A DNA stretch of 64,000 nt from Lysobacteraceae bacterium 2PB (GCA_005502915.1 SCMT01000011.1:61584-125583), one strand, 5' to 3'; positions 26,474 through 34,900 are shown, counted from the stretch's first letter. Numbers and translations: made by a program. Notes: generated from the sequence alone by a model not told the origin.

Positions 26474-27982
26474 ATGCGGGCAACAATGGCGTCCGGCCGT
26501 TCCGGGCGTGCGCGACCCACCGCTTGGTGGGCCTGGCCTCTCGTTGGGCTGGGCATCATGGCCCTGTGGCTGGTCGCGAATGCCGCCGCCACGATGCTGG
26601 AGTATCAGCCGCTGGCGAGCCTGTGGTTTCCGCCGACCGCGATCAGCTTCGCGGCTTTCGCCGTGTTCCGCCGTGGCGCGTGGCCGGGTCTGCTGGTCGC
26701 CAACCTCATCGGTGCGCTCTTCACCTTCCTGCGCACCGGTCACGACTTCCCCCCGGATCGCATGCTGCTCTACGGCAGCTTGTTCGCGCTTGCGCACTGC
26801 GTGCCCTACTGCCTGGTGGCGCAGGCCACGCTGCAGTCGATCCCGCGCAATGCCGCGCCTTCGCTGGCGCGCACCGTCGGCGTCTTCCTGCTGGGCGGCG
26901 TGGTCGCGGCGCTGATCGCCGCGGTCGCTGGCGTCTGGGTGTCGACCCTGGCCGGCATGGCCGATCGCGCCGACACCTGGTCGATGATCCTGCCCTGGCT
27001 GATCGGCGATGTCGCCGGCCTGCTGGCGTTCGGCCCGCTGGCCCTGCTCGGCTTCCGTGCGCTGGCCACGCGCCTGCGCATCCCGGTGCCGCACCGCCTG
27101 CATGCCTTCGATGACCTGCCGCGCCCGCCGCGTGCGCCCGCAGCCTACGCGCTGAAGCTCGCGGCGACGCTGGGCACCGCGTGTTTCGCCCTGTATGCGA
27201 TCTCCCGCGCACCGAACAACGAACCCCTCCTGTTCATCGTCTTCATCGCGATTGTGCTGCAACTGTGGATCGTCCACACCCAGGGAACCCTGGAATCGCT
27301 GGTGTCGATCGGCGTGTTCAACCTCTGCATCGTCGGACAGGTCTACGTGCTGGGGCTCGGCGAACATGCGTTGACCCTGCAGTTCGCCATGATCACGCTC
27401 GCTTCGGCCAGCTACTACGGCCTCGCGGTGCCCCTGCTGTACGCGGACAACGTCCAGCTGCGCCGCCTGCTGATCCACGATGGGCTGACCGGCGCCTACA
27501 ACCGGCACTTCTTCGTCGAGCTTTCCCAGCAGGCGATCCGCCAGTCGCGGATGCGCGAGCAGCCGGCTTCGATGCTGATGCTCGACCTGGACAACCTCAA
27601 GCAGATCAACGATCACCACGGCCATGCGGCCGGCGACCAGGCCCTTGCCCAGGTGGCGGAAGCCTGCCGGGGTGCGCTGAGCGCCAACGATCTGCTGGGC
27701 AGGCTGGGCGGCGACGAGTTCTGCGTGCTGCTGCCGGGCGTGGATCATGCCGGTGCGGCGATCATCGCGCAGCGCCTGCTTTCTGCTGTGCGCGCCTCCA
27801 TCTACCCGTTCTCGACCGAGATCCGCCCGAGCATGAGCATCGGCATCTCGACCACGGTCGATGACGAGGACGACTACGACAGTCTCTGGTTGCGAGCGGA
27901 CTCGGCGCTCTACGTCGCCAAGCGCGGCGGCCGCGACCGGCTCGCACAGGAAGAATCCGTGCGCGGAACCGAGACGGTCTGA
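26474..27982 (+). CDS. membrane diguanylate cyclase (MASE1-type sensor, GGDEF)
   Basis: This 502-residue protein has about eight hydrophobic segments in residues 16-325 (a MASE1-like integral sensor; the PLASLWFPPTAISFAA pattern is typical), then a cytoplasmic GGDEF domain. The catalytic motif is intact, GGDEF at 412-416, and the GTP-binding LTGAYNRHFF and LDLDNLKQINDHHGH are present, so it should make c-di-GMP. The inhibitory I-site RxxD is not conserved: the aligned residues are SAND, so product inhibition may be absent. The start ATG at 26474 has a GAGGGGGC ribosome site. It is a single gene; the signal sensed is unknown. Confidence 0.93.
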   Translation: MRATMASGRSGRARPTAWWAWPLVGLGIMALWLVANAAATMLEYQPLASLWFPPTAISFAAFAVFRRGAWPGLLVANLIGALFTFLRTGHDFPPDRMLLYGSLFALAHCVPYCLVAQATLQSIPRNAAPSLARTVGVFLLGGVVAALIAAVAGVWVSTLAGMADRADTWSMILPWLIGDVAGLLAFGPLALLGFRALATRLRIPVPHRLHAFDDLPRPPRAPAAYALKLAATLGTACFALYAISRAPNNEPLLFIVFIAIVLQLWIVHTQGTLESLVSIGVFNLCIVGQVYVLGLGEHALTLQFAMITLASASYYGLAVPLLYADNVQLRRLLIHDGLTGAYNRHFFVELSQQAIRQSRMREQPASMLMLDLDNLKQINDHHGHAAGDQALAQVAEACRGALSANDLLGRLGGDEFCVLLPGVDHAGAAIIAQRLLSAVRASIYPFSTEIRPSMSIGISTTVDDEDDYDSLWLRADSALYVAKRGGRDRLAQEESVRGTETV

Positions 27983-28359
27983 TCGTCGCCTCTCGATGCC
28001 GTCTCGTGCCCGCATGCGCGGGCGGATGCGCCGCGCAGGCGCGAGCATGATCGCCTCGCCTGGCATAGGGCGACTTCGCGCGACAGCGTGATCGATAGAA
28101 CGGCGCAGCTCGACAGCAAATCGCAGGCCGCATTCACTGAAACGCCGTCGTGCGTTCGAACGCCTGCACGTTCGCATGCTTGCGATGCAGCAGCGTCGAT
28201 GCATGCGCATGGAAACAATTGCGCCGGACGCGTAGCAATTTCGCGGCGTTTCCGCGCGCAAGCGTGCCTTCTCCCCTGGAACCCGTGCGGAGAGGCGACT
28301 CGCAGTCCTGGCACGAAGGTTGCGCTGTCTCCTGCGTACCCCAGAGCCAGGAGCCGAAC
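27983..28359 (+). other. 377-base gap before the hemerythrin gene
   Basis: No coding frame is supported. Several short inverted words occur (for example GCATGCTTGCGATGC around 28174-28188), but there is no clear promoter or terminator. The hemerythrin gene has a good ribosome site (CAGGAG) at the end of this stretch. Confidence 0.4.
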
Positions 28360-30129
28360 ATGTCGCCAAAGGGACAACGCAAGCAGAGTGTCGCGAAGCA
28401 GAGCGCAACGACGCCCGCGAAGAAAGCACCGAGGAAGAAAGCAAATGTCGCGAGGCCCGCCACTTCGAAACAGGCGGACCAAGTGGAAGGCGCGGGGCAG
28501 AAATCGCCGTCGTCCACCCAGGATGCCATTGCCCTGTTGAGGGCGGACCATCGCACGGTGGAGAAGATGTTCGCGCAGTACCCATCCGCGTCGGACGAGG
28601 ACAAGGCGCAGCTGGCGAAGCAGATCTGCCAAGCCCTGTCGATTCACGCGCGGCTGGAAGACGAACTCTTCTATCCCGCCTGCCGCGAGCATGGCATCGA
28701 CGCCGACCTCATGGATGAGGCGCAGGTCGAGCACGACAGCGCAGCCGTTCTGATCGAGGAACTGATGGGGTCCAATCCGGGCGCGCCGTACCGCGACGCG
28801 ATGGTCAAGGTGCTCGGCGAATACATCCAGATGCATGTCCGCGAGGAAGAAAAGCCGGGTAGCGGGATCTTCGCGAAGGCCAGGAAAGCAGGCCTGGACA
28901 TGTCGGGACTCGGACAGCGCCTGCAGTCTCGAAAGCAGGAACTCGAGACAGAAGCCGGTACGCGCGACGTCCGTCCCCCTTCATCCCGCACCCTCGGCAC
29001 CGTATCGCAACAGGACAATGGAGAAAGCAACATGGCACGATTCAACCAGGAACGAGACGAGCAGGGCCGCTTCGTGAGCGACGACGACCGTCGTTCTTCC
29101 GGGCGCTCTTCCGGCCGATCGTCGGGACGCGACCGCGACGATGATCGCGGCTACGGCCGTTCCGACGATGACGGCGGCGGGCGTTACTCCCGCAGCCGCG
29201 ACGACGACGACCGCGGCCGTAGCGGCTCCAGCGGTCGCTATGACGACGACCGCGGCCGAGGCCGCTCCAGCGGCGGCTACAGCGACGACGACCGCAGTCG
29301 CTCCAGTCGCAGTCGCGACGATGACGACCGCGGCGGTTCCAGCCGTTCCAGCCGTTCGCGTTACGAGGACGACGATCGCGGCGGACGCAGCCGCTCCGGC
29401 GACGATCGCGGTCAGGGCGGCTGGTTCGGCGATTCCGAAGGCCATTCCCGCGCCGCGCAGCGTGGCTGGGAGACCCGTCGCGACGACGATGACGACGATC
29501 GCGGTCGTTCGAGCTCCAGCCGTTCGGGTGGCGGATCCAGCAGCCGTTCGCGGTCCGACGATGACGATCGCGGCAGCAGCCGTGGCCGCTCGGGTGGGGA
29601 CGATCGCGGGCAGGGTGGCTGGTTCGGCGATTCCGAAGGCCATTCCCGCGCCGCGCAGCGTGGCTGGGAAACCCGTCGCGACGACGATGATGATGATCGC
29701 GGTCGCTCCAGCGGCAGTCGTTCGAGCAGCGGCCGTTCCAGCAGCCGCTCGGGTGCCTACGACGACGATCGGGGCGACAACGGGCGCGGCCGTTCGGGCG
29801 GCGATGATCGCGGTCAGGGCGGCTGGTTCGGTGATTCCGAAGGCCATTCGCGTGCCGCGCAGCGTGGCTGGGAAACCCGCCGCGACGATGATGACGACGA
29901 TCGTGGTCGTTCGAGCTCCAGTCGCTCGGGCGGCGGTTCCAGCAGCCGCTCGCGCGACGATGACGACGACCGGGGCGGCAATCGCGGTCGCTCGGGCGGC
30001 GATGACCGCGGTCAGGGCGGCTGGTTCGGCGACTCCGAAGGCCACTCGCGCGCCGCGCAGCGCGGCTGGGAGAACCGCCGGGACGACGACGACCGCTCCA
30101 GCTCGCGTTCGGGACGCGGCGGCCGCTGA
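28360..30129 (+). CDS. hemerythrin (HHE) protein continuous with a repetitive Arg/Asp/Ser stress-protein-like region
   Basis: The frame codes for 589 residues. Residues 1-50 are Lys/Ala-rich. About 53-165 form an HHE cation-binding hemerythrin domain with ligands in RADHRTVEK, IHARLEDELFYP, VEHDSA and MHVREEE, which suggests a di-iron site for O2, NO or iron handling. From Met225 (ATG 29032) the protein becomes low-complexity Arg/Asp/Ser/Gly with four repeats of GQGGWFGDSEGHSRAAQRGW. That ATG has its own GGAGA ribosome site seven bases upstream and begins MARFNQERDEQGRF, a typical N-terminus for separate small stress proteins. Either this is a true fusion, or two in-frame genes have lost the stop between them, with internal initiation giving a second, 365-residue product. 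Confidence 0.85.
   Translation: MSPKGQRKQSVAKQSATTPAKKAPRKKANVARPATSKQADQVEGAGQKSPSSTQDAIALLRADHRTVEKMFAQYPSASDEDKAQLAKQICQALSIHARLEDELFYPACREHGIDADLMDEAQVEHDSAAVLIEELMGSNPGAPYRDAMVKVLGEYIQMHVREEEKPGSGIFAKARKAGLDMSGLGQRLQSRKQELETEAGTRDVRPPSSRTLGTVSQQDNGESNMARFNQERDEQGRFVSDDDRRSSGRSSGRSSGRDRDDDRGYGRSDDDGGGRYSRSRDDDDRGRSGSSGRYDDDRGRGRSSGGYSDDDRSRSSRSRDDDDRGGSSRSSRSRYEDDDRGGRSRSGDDRGQGGWFGDSEGHSRAAQRGWETRRDDDDDDRGRSSSSRSGGGSSSRSRSDDDDRGSSRGRSGGDDRGQGGWFGDSEGHSRAAQRGWETRRDDDDDDRGRSSGSRSSSGRSSSRSGAYDDDRGDNGRGRSGGDDRGQGGWFGDSEGHSRAAQRGWETRRDDDDDDRGRSSSSRSGGGSSSRSRDDDDDRGGNRGRSGGDDRGQGGWFGDSEGHSRAAQRGWENRRDDDDRSSSRSGRGGR
29401..30096 (+). repeat. four coding repeats with DDRGQGGWFGDSEGHSRAAQ core
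   Basis: Repeat starts are at 29401, 29599, 29803 and 30001, so the period is 198-204 bases (66-68 codons). The ~33-residue core is nearly invariant, and the linkers (acidic run, then Ser/Arg/Gly) vary. The core resembles the KGG/general-stress 'GFxxSEKHxEAxxKGG' type of motif, with RGW in place of KGG. Confidence 0.9.
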
Positions 30130-30166
30130 TCCGATCAACTTCGATCGGTTTCAGGTCGCGAGAACA

Positions 30167-30196
30167 AGAAAGGGCCCTGTTCGCAGGGCCCTTTCT
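30167..30196. terminator. bidirectional terminator with UUCG tetraloop
   Basis: A perfect 13-bp stem AGAAAGGGCCCTG/CAGGGCCCTTTCT has a TTCG loop, an extra-stable tetraloop in RNA. T-rich sequence occurs on both sides, and it lies between convergent genes. Confidence 0.9.
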
Positions 30197-30232
30197 CTTG
30201 CGGATGGATCCGCGCGATCCGTGCAGCGGTAC

Positions 30233-31441
30233 TCAGAGCGCTTCGAAGATCCCCGCCGCGCCCATGCCGGTGCCGATGCACATCGTCACCATGCCGTACT
30301 TCTGCTGGCGACGGCGCAGGCCGTGGACCAGGGTCGCGGTGCGGATCGCGCCGGTCGCACCGAGCGGATGGCCCAGCGCAATCGCGCCGCCCAGCGGGTT
30401 CACCTTCGACGGGTCGAGGCCCAGGTCGCGGATCACCGCCAGCGCCTGCGCGGCGAAGGCTTCGTTGAGTTCGATCCAGTCGAGCTGGTCCTGGGTCAGG
30501 CCGGCCTGCTTGAGTGCCTTCGGGATCGCGGCGATCGGACCGATGCCCATCACTTCCGGACGCACGCCGGCGACCGAGAAGCTGACGAAGCGGGCGAGCG
30601 GCGTCAGGCCGTAGTCCTTGATCGCCTGCTCCGAGGCCAGCAGCACGGCGCCAGCGCCGTCGCTCATCTGCGAGGCGTTGCCGGCGGTGACGGTGCCGCC
30701 GAACATGCCGTTGCGGAAGACGGGCTTGAGCTTGGCGAGGCCTTCGATCGACGAATCCGGGCGCGGGCCTTCGTCGATCTCGATCAGGCTCTTCTTGACC
30801 TTGATCGCGTTACCGGCGAGGTCGGGGATGCGCGCGATGACTTCGTAGGGCGAGATCTCGGCCTTGAATTCGCCGGCCTGAATCGCGGCCGTGGCCTTCT
30901 GGTGCGAGGCGAGGGCGAACGCGTCCTGGTCCTCGCGCGAGATCTTCCACTCTTCGGCGACCTTCTCGGCGGTGATGCCCATGCCGTAGGCGATGGCGAC
31001 GTTTTCGTCCTTCGCGAAGACTTCGGGGCTCAGCGCCACCTTGTTGCCCATCATCGGCACCATCGACATCGATTCGGTGCCGCCGGCGAGCATGAGGTCG
31101 GCATTGCCGAGACGGATCTGGTCGGCGGCCAGCGCCACGGCCTGCAGGCCGGACGAGCAGAAACGATTGATGGTCTGCGCGGCGACGGTGTTCGGCAGCC
31201 CGGCGAGCAGGGCGCCGATGCGGGCGACGTTCATGCCCTGTTCGCCTTCCGGCATCGCGCAGCCGATGATCGCGTCGTCGATGCGCGAGGTGTCGATGCC
31301 CGGCGCCTGCGCGACCACGTTGCGCAGCGCATGCGCGAGCAGTTCGTCGGGACGGGTGTTGCGGAACGCGCCCTTCGGGGCCTTGCCGACCGGCGTGCGG
31401 GTGGCGGCGACGATGTAGGCGTCTTGAACGATCTTGGTCAT
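30233..31441 (-). CDS. fadA: acetyl-CoA C-acyltransferase (3-ketoacyl-CoA thiolase)
   Basis: A 402-residue thiolase catalysing the last step of fatty-acid beta-oxidation. The nucleophile Cys is in NRFCSSGLQAV (near residue 94), the GHPLGATGAIR motif near 358 carries the catalytic His, and CIGTGMGAAGIFE carries the second Cys. The start ATG at 31441 (MTKIVQDAYIVAATRTP) is the family start. It follows the fused dehydrogenase/hydratase gene, separated by a 121-base palindrome-rich gap. Confidence 0.95.
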   Translation of the reverse strand: MTKIVQDAYIVAATRTPVGKAPKGAFRNTRPDELLAHALRNVVAQAPGIDTSRIDDAIIGCAMPEGEQGMNVARIGALLAGLPNTVAAQTINRFCSSGLQAVALAADQIRLGNADLMLAGGTESMSMVPMMGNKVALSPEVFAKDENVAIAYGMGITAEKVAEEWKISREDQDAFALASHQKATAAIQAGEFKAEISPYEVIARIPDLAGNAIKVKKSLIEIDEGPRPDSSIEGLAKLKPVFRNGMFGGTVTAGNASQMSDGAGAVLLASEQAIKDYGLTPLARFVSFSVAGVRPEVMGIGPIAAIPKALKQAGLTQDQLDWIELNEAFAAQALAVIRDLGLDPSKVNPLGGAIALGHPLGATGAIRTATLVHGLRRRQQKYGMVTMCIGTGMGAAGIFEAL

Positions 31442-31562
31442 GTGTCGTGTCCTCGTTGGTCTCCTTCCCCCGCCTGCGGGGGAAGGCCGGGATGGGGGCT
31501 CGCTTTCAGGCATGGCCCCCACCTCGATCCTCCCCCGCGCGCGGGGGAGGCGAATGTGGATG
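31442..31562. repeat. REP-like palindromes between the two beta-oxidation genes
   Basis: The gap contains CTTCCCCCGCCTGCGGGGGAAG (about 31462-31483) and CCTCCCCCGCGCGCGGGGGAGG (about 31531-31552), two perfect or near-perfect hairpins in opposite contexts. The words GGATGGGGGC and GCCCCCACC beside them also pair. Such paired palindromes are typical of dispersed REP/BIME elements and may stabilise or attenuate the operon mRNA. Confidence 0.6.
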
Positions 31563-33935
31563 TCAGTTGCGCAGCGGCTTGCCCGTCTCGAGCATGTGCT
31601 TGATCCGCGCCTGGGTCTTCGGCATCTGCGCCAGTGCGACGAAGTGCTCGCGCTCCAGGCGGATCAGCCAGTCCTCGTCGACGATCGCGCCCCGGTCGAC
31701 ATCACCGCCGCAGACCACCGTGGCGATGCGGGTCGCGATCTCGTAGTCGTGCTCGGAGATGAAGCGACCTTCCAGCATGTTCACCAGCATCATCTTGAAG
31801 GTGGCGATGCCGACGTTGCCGGCGACCTGCACGCGGCGCGCGGGCAGGGGCGGGCGGTAGCCGGATTCGGCCAGCGCCAGCGCCTGCTGCTTGGCGATAT
31901 GCAGCAGCTCGTGGGCGTGGAAGGCGATGACGTCGTCCTTGCGCAGCAGGCCCAGTTCCTTCGCTTCGAGCGCGGAAGCGGAGACCTTGGCCATCGCCAC
32001 GTTCTCGAACAGCGGCTTGAGCTGGGCGAACACGTCGCCGCCCGGGCCAGCGGCCTGCGAGGCGCGGACCGCGAACTCCTTCAGGCCGCCGCCGGCCGGC
32101 AGCAGACCGACGCCGGCTTCGACCAGACCGATGTAGCTTTCGAGGTGCGCAACGGTGCGCGCGGTGTGCATCTGGAACTCGCAGCCGCCGCCGAGGGCCA
32201 GGCCGCGCACCGCGCCGACCACCGGCACCAGCGAATACTTGATGCGCTGGCTCGTGGCCTGGAAGTTCGCGACCATCGCCTCGAAGCCGGCCACGTCGCC
32301 AGCCTGCAGCAGGCCGAGCGCGCCCGCGAGATCGGCACCGGCCGAGAACGGTTCCTTCGGCTGCCAGATCACCATGCCGCGGAAGTCGCGTTCGGCGATG
32401 CCGATCGCTTCCTGCAGGCCGTCGAGCACGTGGTTGTTGACCGTGTGCATCTTGGTCTTGAACGAGCAGACCGCGATGCCGTCGCCGTCGTGCCACAGGC
32501 GCACGCCCTCGTTTTCGTAGACGGTTTCACCCGGGGCGAAACGCTCGCCGATCAGCGGATCGGGGAAGCGCTGGCGGCAGTAGACCGGGTTCGAGGAACG
32601 CGGCACGTCCGCGCCCTTGGCCGGGCTGAAGCTGGCGGATGGGCCGTGCACCCCGGCGCGGCCATCGGTCACCCAGGCTGGCAGCGGCGCGCTGCTCATG
32701 GCCTTGCCGGCGGCGATGTCCTCGGCGATCCACTGCGCGACCTGCGTCCAGCCGGCGGCCTGCCAGGTCTCGAACGGACCGAGCTGCCAGCCGTAGCCCC
32801 AGCGGATCGCGAAATCCACGTCGCGCGCGGTGTCGGCGATGTCGGCCAGGTGGAACGCGCTGTAGTGGAACAGGTCGCGGAAGCAGGCCCAGAGGAACTT
32901 CGCCTGCGGGTGCTCGCTGGCGCGCAGCTTCGCGAACTTCTCGGCCGGGTTCTTCGTCTTCAGGATTTCGACGACCTCGGGCGCGGCGCCGCGATCGGAG
33001 GCGCGGTAGTCCTGCTTCTCCAGGTCGAGGACCACGATGTCCTTGCCGACCTTGCGGAAGATGCCGGCGCCGGTCTTCTGGCCCAGGGCGCCCTTCTGGA
33101 TCAGCGCGCCCAGCCAGGCCGGGGCGTTGAAATACGTGTGCCACGGGTCGTTCGGCAGGGTGTCGGCCATCGTCTTGATGACGTGGGCCATGGTGTCGAG
33201 GCCGACCACGTCCGAGGTGCGGTAGGTCGCCGACTTCGGGCGGCCCAGCAGCGGGCCGGTCAGCGCGTCCACTTCATCGAAGCCCAGGCCGAAGGCATGG
33301 GTATGGTGGATCACCGACAGGATCGAGAACACGCCGATGCGGTTGCCGATGAAGTTCGGGGTGTCCTTGGCGATCACCACGCCCTTGCCGAGGGTGGTGG
33401 TCAGGAAGGTTTCCAGGCCGTCGAGGATGGCCTGGTCGGTGGTGCTGGCCGGGATCAGCTCGGCCAGGTGCATGTAGCGCGGCGGGTTGAAGAAATGCAC
33501 GCCGCAGAAGCGATGGCGCAGTTCCTCGGGCAGCACTTCCGCCAGGGTATTGATGCCCAGCCCGGAGGTGTTGCTGGCCAGCACCGCGTGCGGGGCCACG
33601 AACGGGGCGATCTTCCTGTACAGGTCCTGCTTCCAGTCCATCCGCTCGGCGATCGCCTCGATGATCAGGTCGCAGGTCTTCAGCTGGTCCAGGCCGCTGT
33701 CGTAGTTCGCCGGGGTGATCGCCTCGGCCAGGGACTTGCTGGCGAGCGGGGCGGGGGAGAGCTTGCCCAGGTTGGCCAGTGCCTTGAGCACGACGCCATT
33801 CGGGTCGCCTTCCTTCGCGGCGAGGTCGAACAGCACCGTGTCGACGCCGGCATTGGTCAGGTGGGCCGCGATCTGCGCACCCATGACGCCGGCGCCGAGC
33901 ACCGCGGCGCGTCGTACAAGCGGTTTCTGAGACAT
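31563..33935 (-). CDS. 3-hydroxyacyl-CoA dehydrogenase / enoyl-CoA hydratase fusion
   Basis: A 790-residue bifunctional beta-oxidation enzyme with the dehydrogenase first, the FadN-like order, opposite to E. coli FadB. The NAD-binding motif AAVLGAGVMGAQIAAHL is near residue 12, and VLASNTSGLGI and GVHFFNPPRYMHLAEL follow near 115-160. The C-terminal third (from about 490) is a crotonase domain with PKEPFSAGADLAG and the ALGGGCEFQMH oxyanion region. It works with the downstream thiolase, and a PsrA-like repressor lies just upstream, so fatty-acid-responsive control is likely. Confidence 0.93.
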   Translation of the reverse strand: MSQKPLVRRAAVLGAGVMGAQIAAHLTNAGVDTVLFDLAAKEGDPNGVVLKALANLGKLSPAPLASKSLAEAITPANYDSGLDQLKTCDLIIEAIAERMDWKQDLYRKIAPFVAPHAVLASNTSGLGINTLAEVLPEELRHRFCGVHFFNPPRYMHLAELIPASTTDQAILDGLETFLTTTLGKGVVIAKDTPNFIGNRIGVFSILSVIHHTHAFGLGFDEVDALTGPLLGRPKSATYRTSDVVGLDTMAHVIKTMADTLPNDPWHTYFNAPAWLGALIQKGALGQKTGAGIFRKVGKDIVVLDLEKQDYRASDRGAAPEVVEILKTKNPAEKFAKLRASEHPQAKFLWACFRDLFHYSAFHLADIADTARDVDFAIRWGYGWQLGPFETWQAAGWTQVAQWIAEDIAAGKAMSSAPLPAWVTDGRAGVHGPSASFSPAKGADVPRSSNPVYCRQRFPDPLIGERFAPGETVYENEGVRLWHDGDGIAVCSFKTKMHTVNNHVLDGLQEAIGIAERDFRGMVIWQPKEPFSAGADLAGALGLLQAGDVAGFEAMVANFQATSQRIKYSLVPVVGAVRGLALGGGCEFQMHTARTVAHLESYIGLVEAGVGLLPAGGGLKEFAVRASQAAGPGGDVFAQLKPLFENVAMAKVSASALEAKELGLLRKDDVIAFHAHELLHIAKQQALALAESGYRPPLPARRVQVAGNVGIATFKMMLVNMLEGRFISEHDYEIATRIATVVCGGDVDRGAIVDEDWLIRLEREHFVALAQMPKTQARIKHMLETGKPLRN

Positions 33936-33996
33936 GTTCCGTATCCTGTTGATGACGTGGGTTTTTCGTGGAAAGGAAAAGCGGGTGGAAACCCGT

Positions 33997-34626
33997 TCAG
34001 TTGACCTTGCCGGCCTTGAAACCGGCGGCGGCGAAGCGGATCAGCTCGCGCGCGGCACGCTGCCGGTGCTCCTGTTCGGAGACCCCGGCGGGGCGCTTGA
34101 TCATGCCGAAGTCGGCCATGGCGTAGGTCAGCGCGCCGGCCAGGAAGTCCAGCCGCCAGTACAGCTCCTCCTTGCTCAGGCCGGGCATGCAGCCGGCGAT
34201 GGCCTTGGCGAACTCGCGCAGCACGTGGCCGTACTGCTCGGACAGGAACCGGCGCAGGCTGTCGTTCTTCTCGGCATAGGCCCGGGCGATCACGCGGATG
34301 AAGGCACCGCCGCCGTGGCGGTCCTGGGCCATGGCCAGCGGGGGCTCGACGAAGGCCGCGAGGATGCCGTCGAGGTCGGCCGGATCGGCCTCCACCGCTG
34401 CCCGCAGGCGGGCGAGGCGCTGGCCGCTCATCTCGTCCATGCGGCGGCGGAAGACCTCGTTGACCAGGTTCTCCTTGCTGCCGAAGTGGTAGTTCACGGC
34501 GGCGATGTTCACGTCCGCCTGGCTGGTGACCTGGCGAAGCGAAGTGCCGCCGAAGCCGTACTGGGCGAAGAGGGTCTCCGCCGCGTCGAGGATGCGTTCC
34601 TTGGTCGAGAACTGGGCCTTGCTCAT
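33997..34626 (-). CDS. TetR family regulator, PsrA-like
   Basis: A 209-residue repressor. The HTH lies at about residues 27-55 (LRQVTSQADVNIAAVNYHFGSKENL), and the C-terminal domain matches the PsrA type (WRLDFLAGALTYAMADF). PsrA senses long-chain fatty acids or acyl-CoA in pseudomonads and represses fad genes and itself. The gene stands directly ahead of fadB/fadA-like genes on the same strand, and an upstream palindrome of the PsrA class (C/GAAAC...GTTTG) supports the call. A short hairpin with a T-rich tail follows the stop (about 33980-33994). Confidence 0.88.
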   Translation of the reverse strand: MSKAQFSTKERILDAAETLFAQYGFGGTSLRQVTSQADVNIAAVNYHFGSKENLVNEVFRRRMDEMSGQRLARLRAAVEADPADLDGILAAFVEPPLAMAQDRHGGGAFIRVIARAYAEKNDSLRRFLSEQYGHVLREFAKAIAGCMPGLSKEELYWRLDFLAGALTYAMADFGMIKRPAGVSEQEHRQRAARELIRFAAAGFKAGKVN

Positions 34627-34673
34627 GTCGCCTCCGCATGGGATCGGTGTCGCGTCCCGGCGACCGGTCTGAA

Positions 34674-34689
34674 TCAAACGCTTGTTTGA
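34674..34689. promoter_or_regulatory. PsrA-type operator
   Basis: TCAAACGCTTGTTTGA has perfect 6-base arms (TCAAAC/GTTTGA) with a 4-base centre. It fits the published PsrA consensus G/CAAAC-N2-4-GTTTG/C. It lies 48 bases before the TetR start, consistent with autorepression. Confidence 0.7.
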
Positions 34690-34783
34690 GCGCGTGTGGA
34701 GACTACCCCCGGATCGGCCGCGATGCAAACGCCCTCATGAAATGTGACCGCCGACAAGGATGCAAGGAGACCCTCGGCCGGGT

Positions 34784-34836
34784 TAGAATCCTCTGCAGCC
34801 GAATCGGCTAAACCCGCGTTCCCACGCGGGTTTTTC
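34784..34836 (+). ncRNA. short promoter-terminator unit ahead of ndk (possible attenuator or sRNA)
   Basis: A -10 box TAGAAT (34784-34789) with a partial -35 (TGCAAG, 34761-34766) is followed within about 22 bases by a textbook terminator. Its 9-bp stem AACCCGCGT/ACGCGGGTT (34811-34819 and 34824-34832) ends in a T-run. No plus-strand gene ends here, so the terminator must act on a very short transcript or on read-through into ndk. Confidence 0.4.
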
Positions 34837-34900
34837 CTTCCCATTCATGTTATGGTCCGGTCCCAGCGACTGCGGCCGAACGACCCTGGAGATATCCACA

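Noticed and set aside
26161..26592. Minus-strand frame upstream of the diguanylate cyclase
   Set aside because: No recognisable domain or ribosome site; overlaps the start of a well-supported gene.
29401..30096. Possible CRISPR-like spaced repeats
   Set aside because: The period is ~200 bases, the repeats are coding and in frame, and the linkers are similar to each other.
29141..30120. Second plus-strand frame of Ala/Thr/Arg repeats and a minus-strand Ala/Val/Thr-rich frame over the same region
   Set aside because: Both are generated by the periodic nucleotide repeats of the hemerythrin fusion gene read in other frames.
31434..34004. Plus-strand frame of 856 codons
   Set aside because: Antisense to the dehydrogenase/hydratase fusion, which has clear family motifs.
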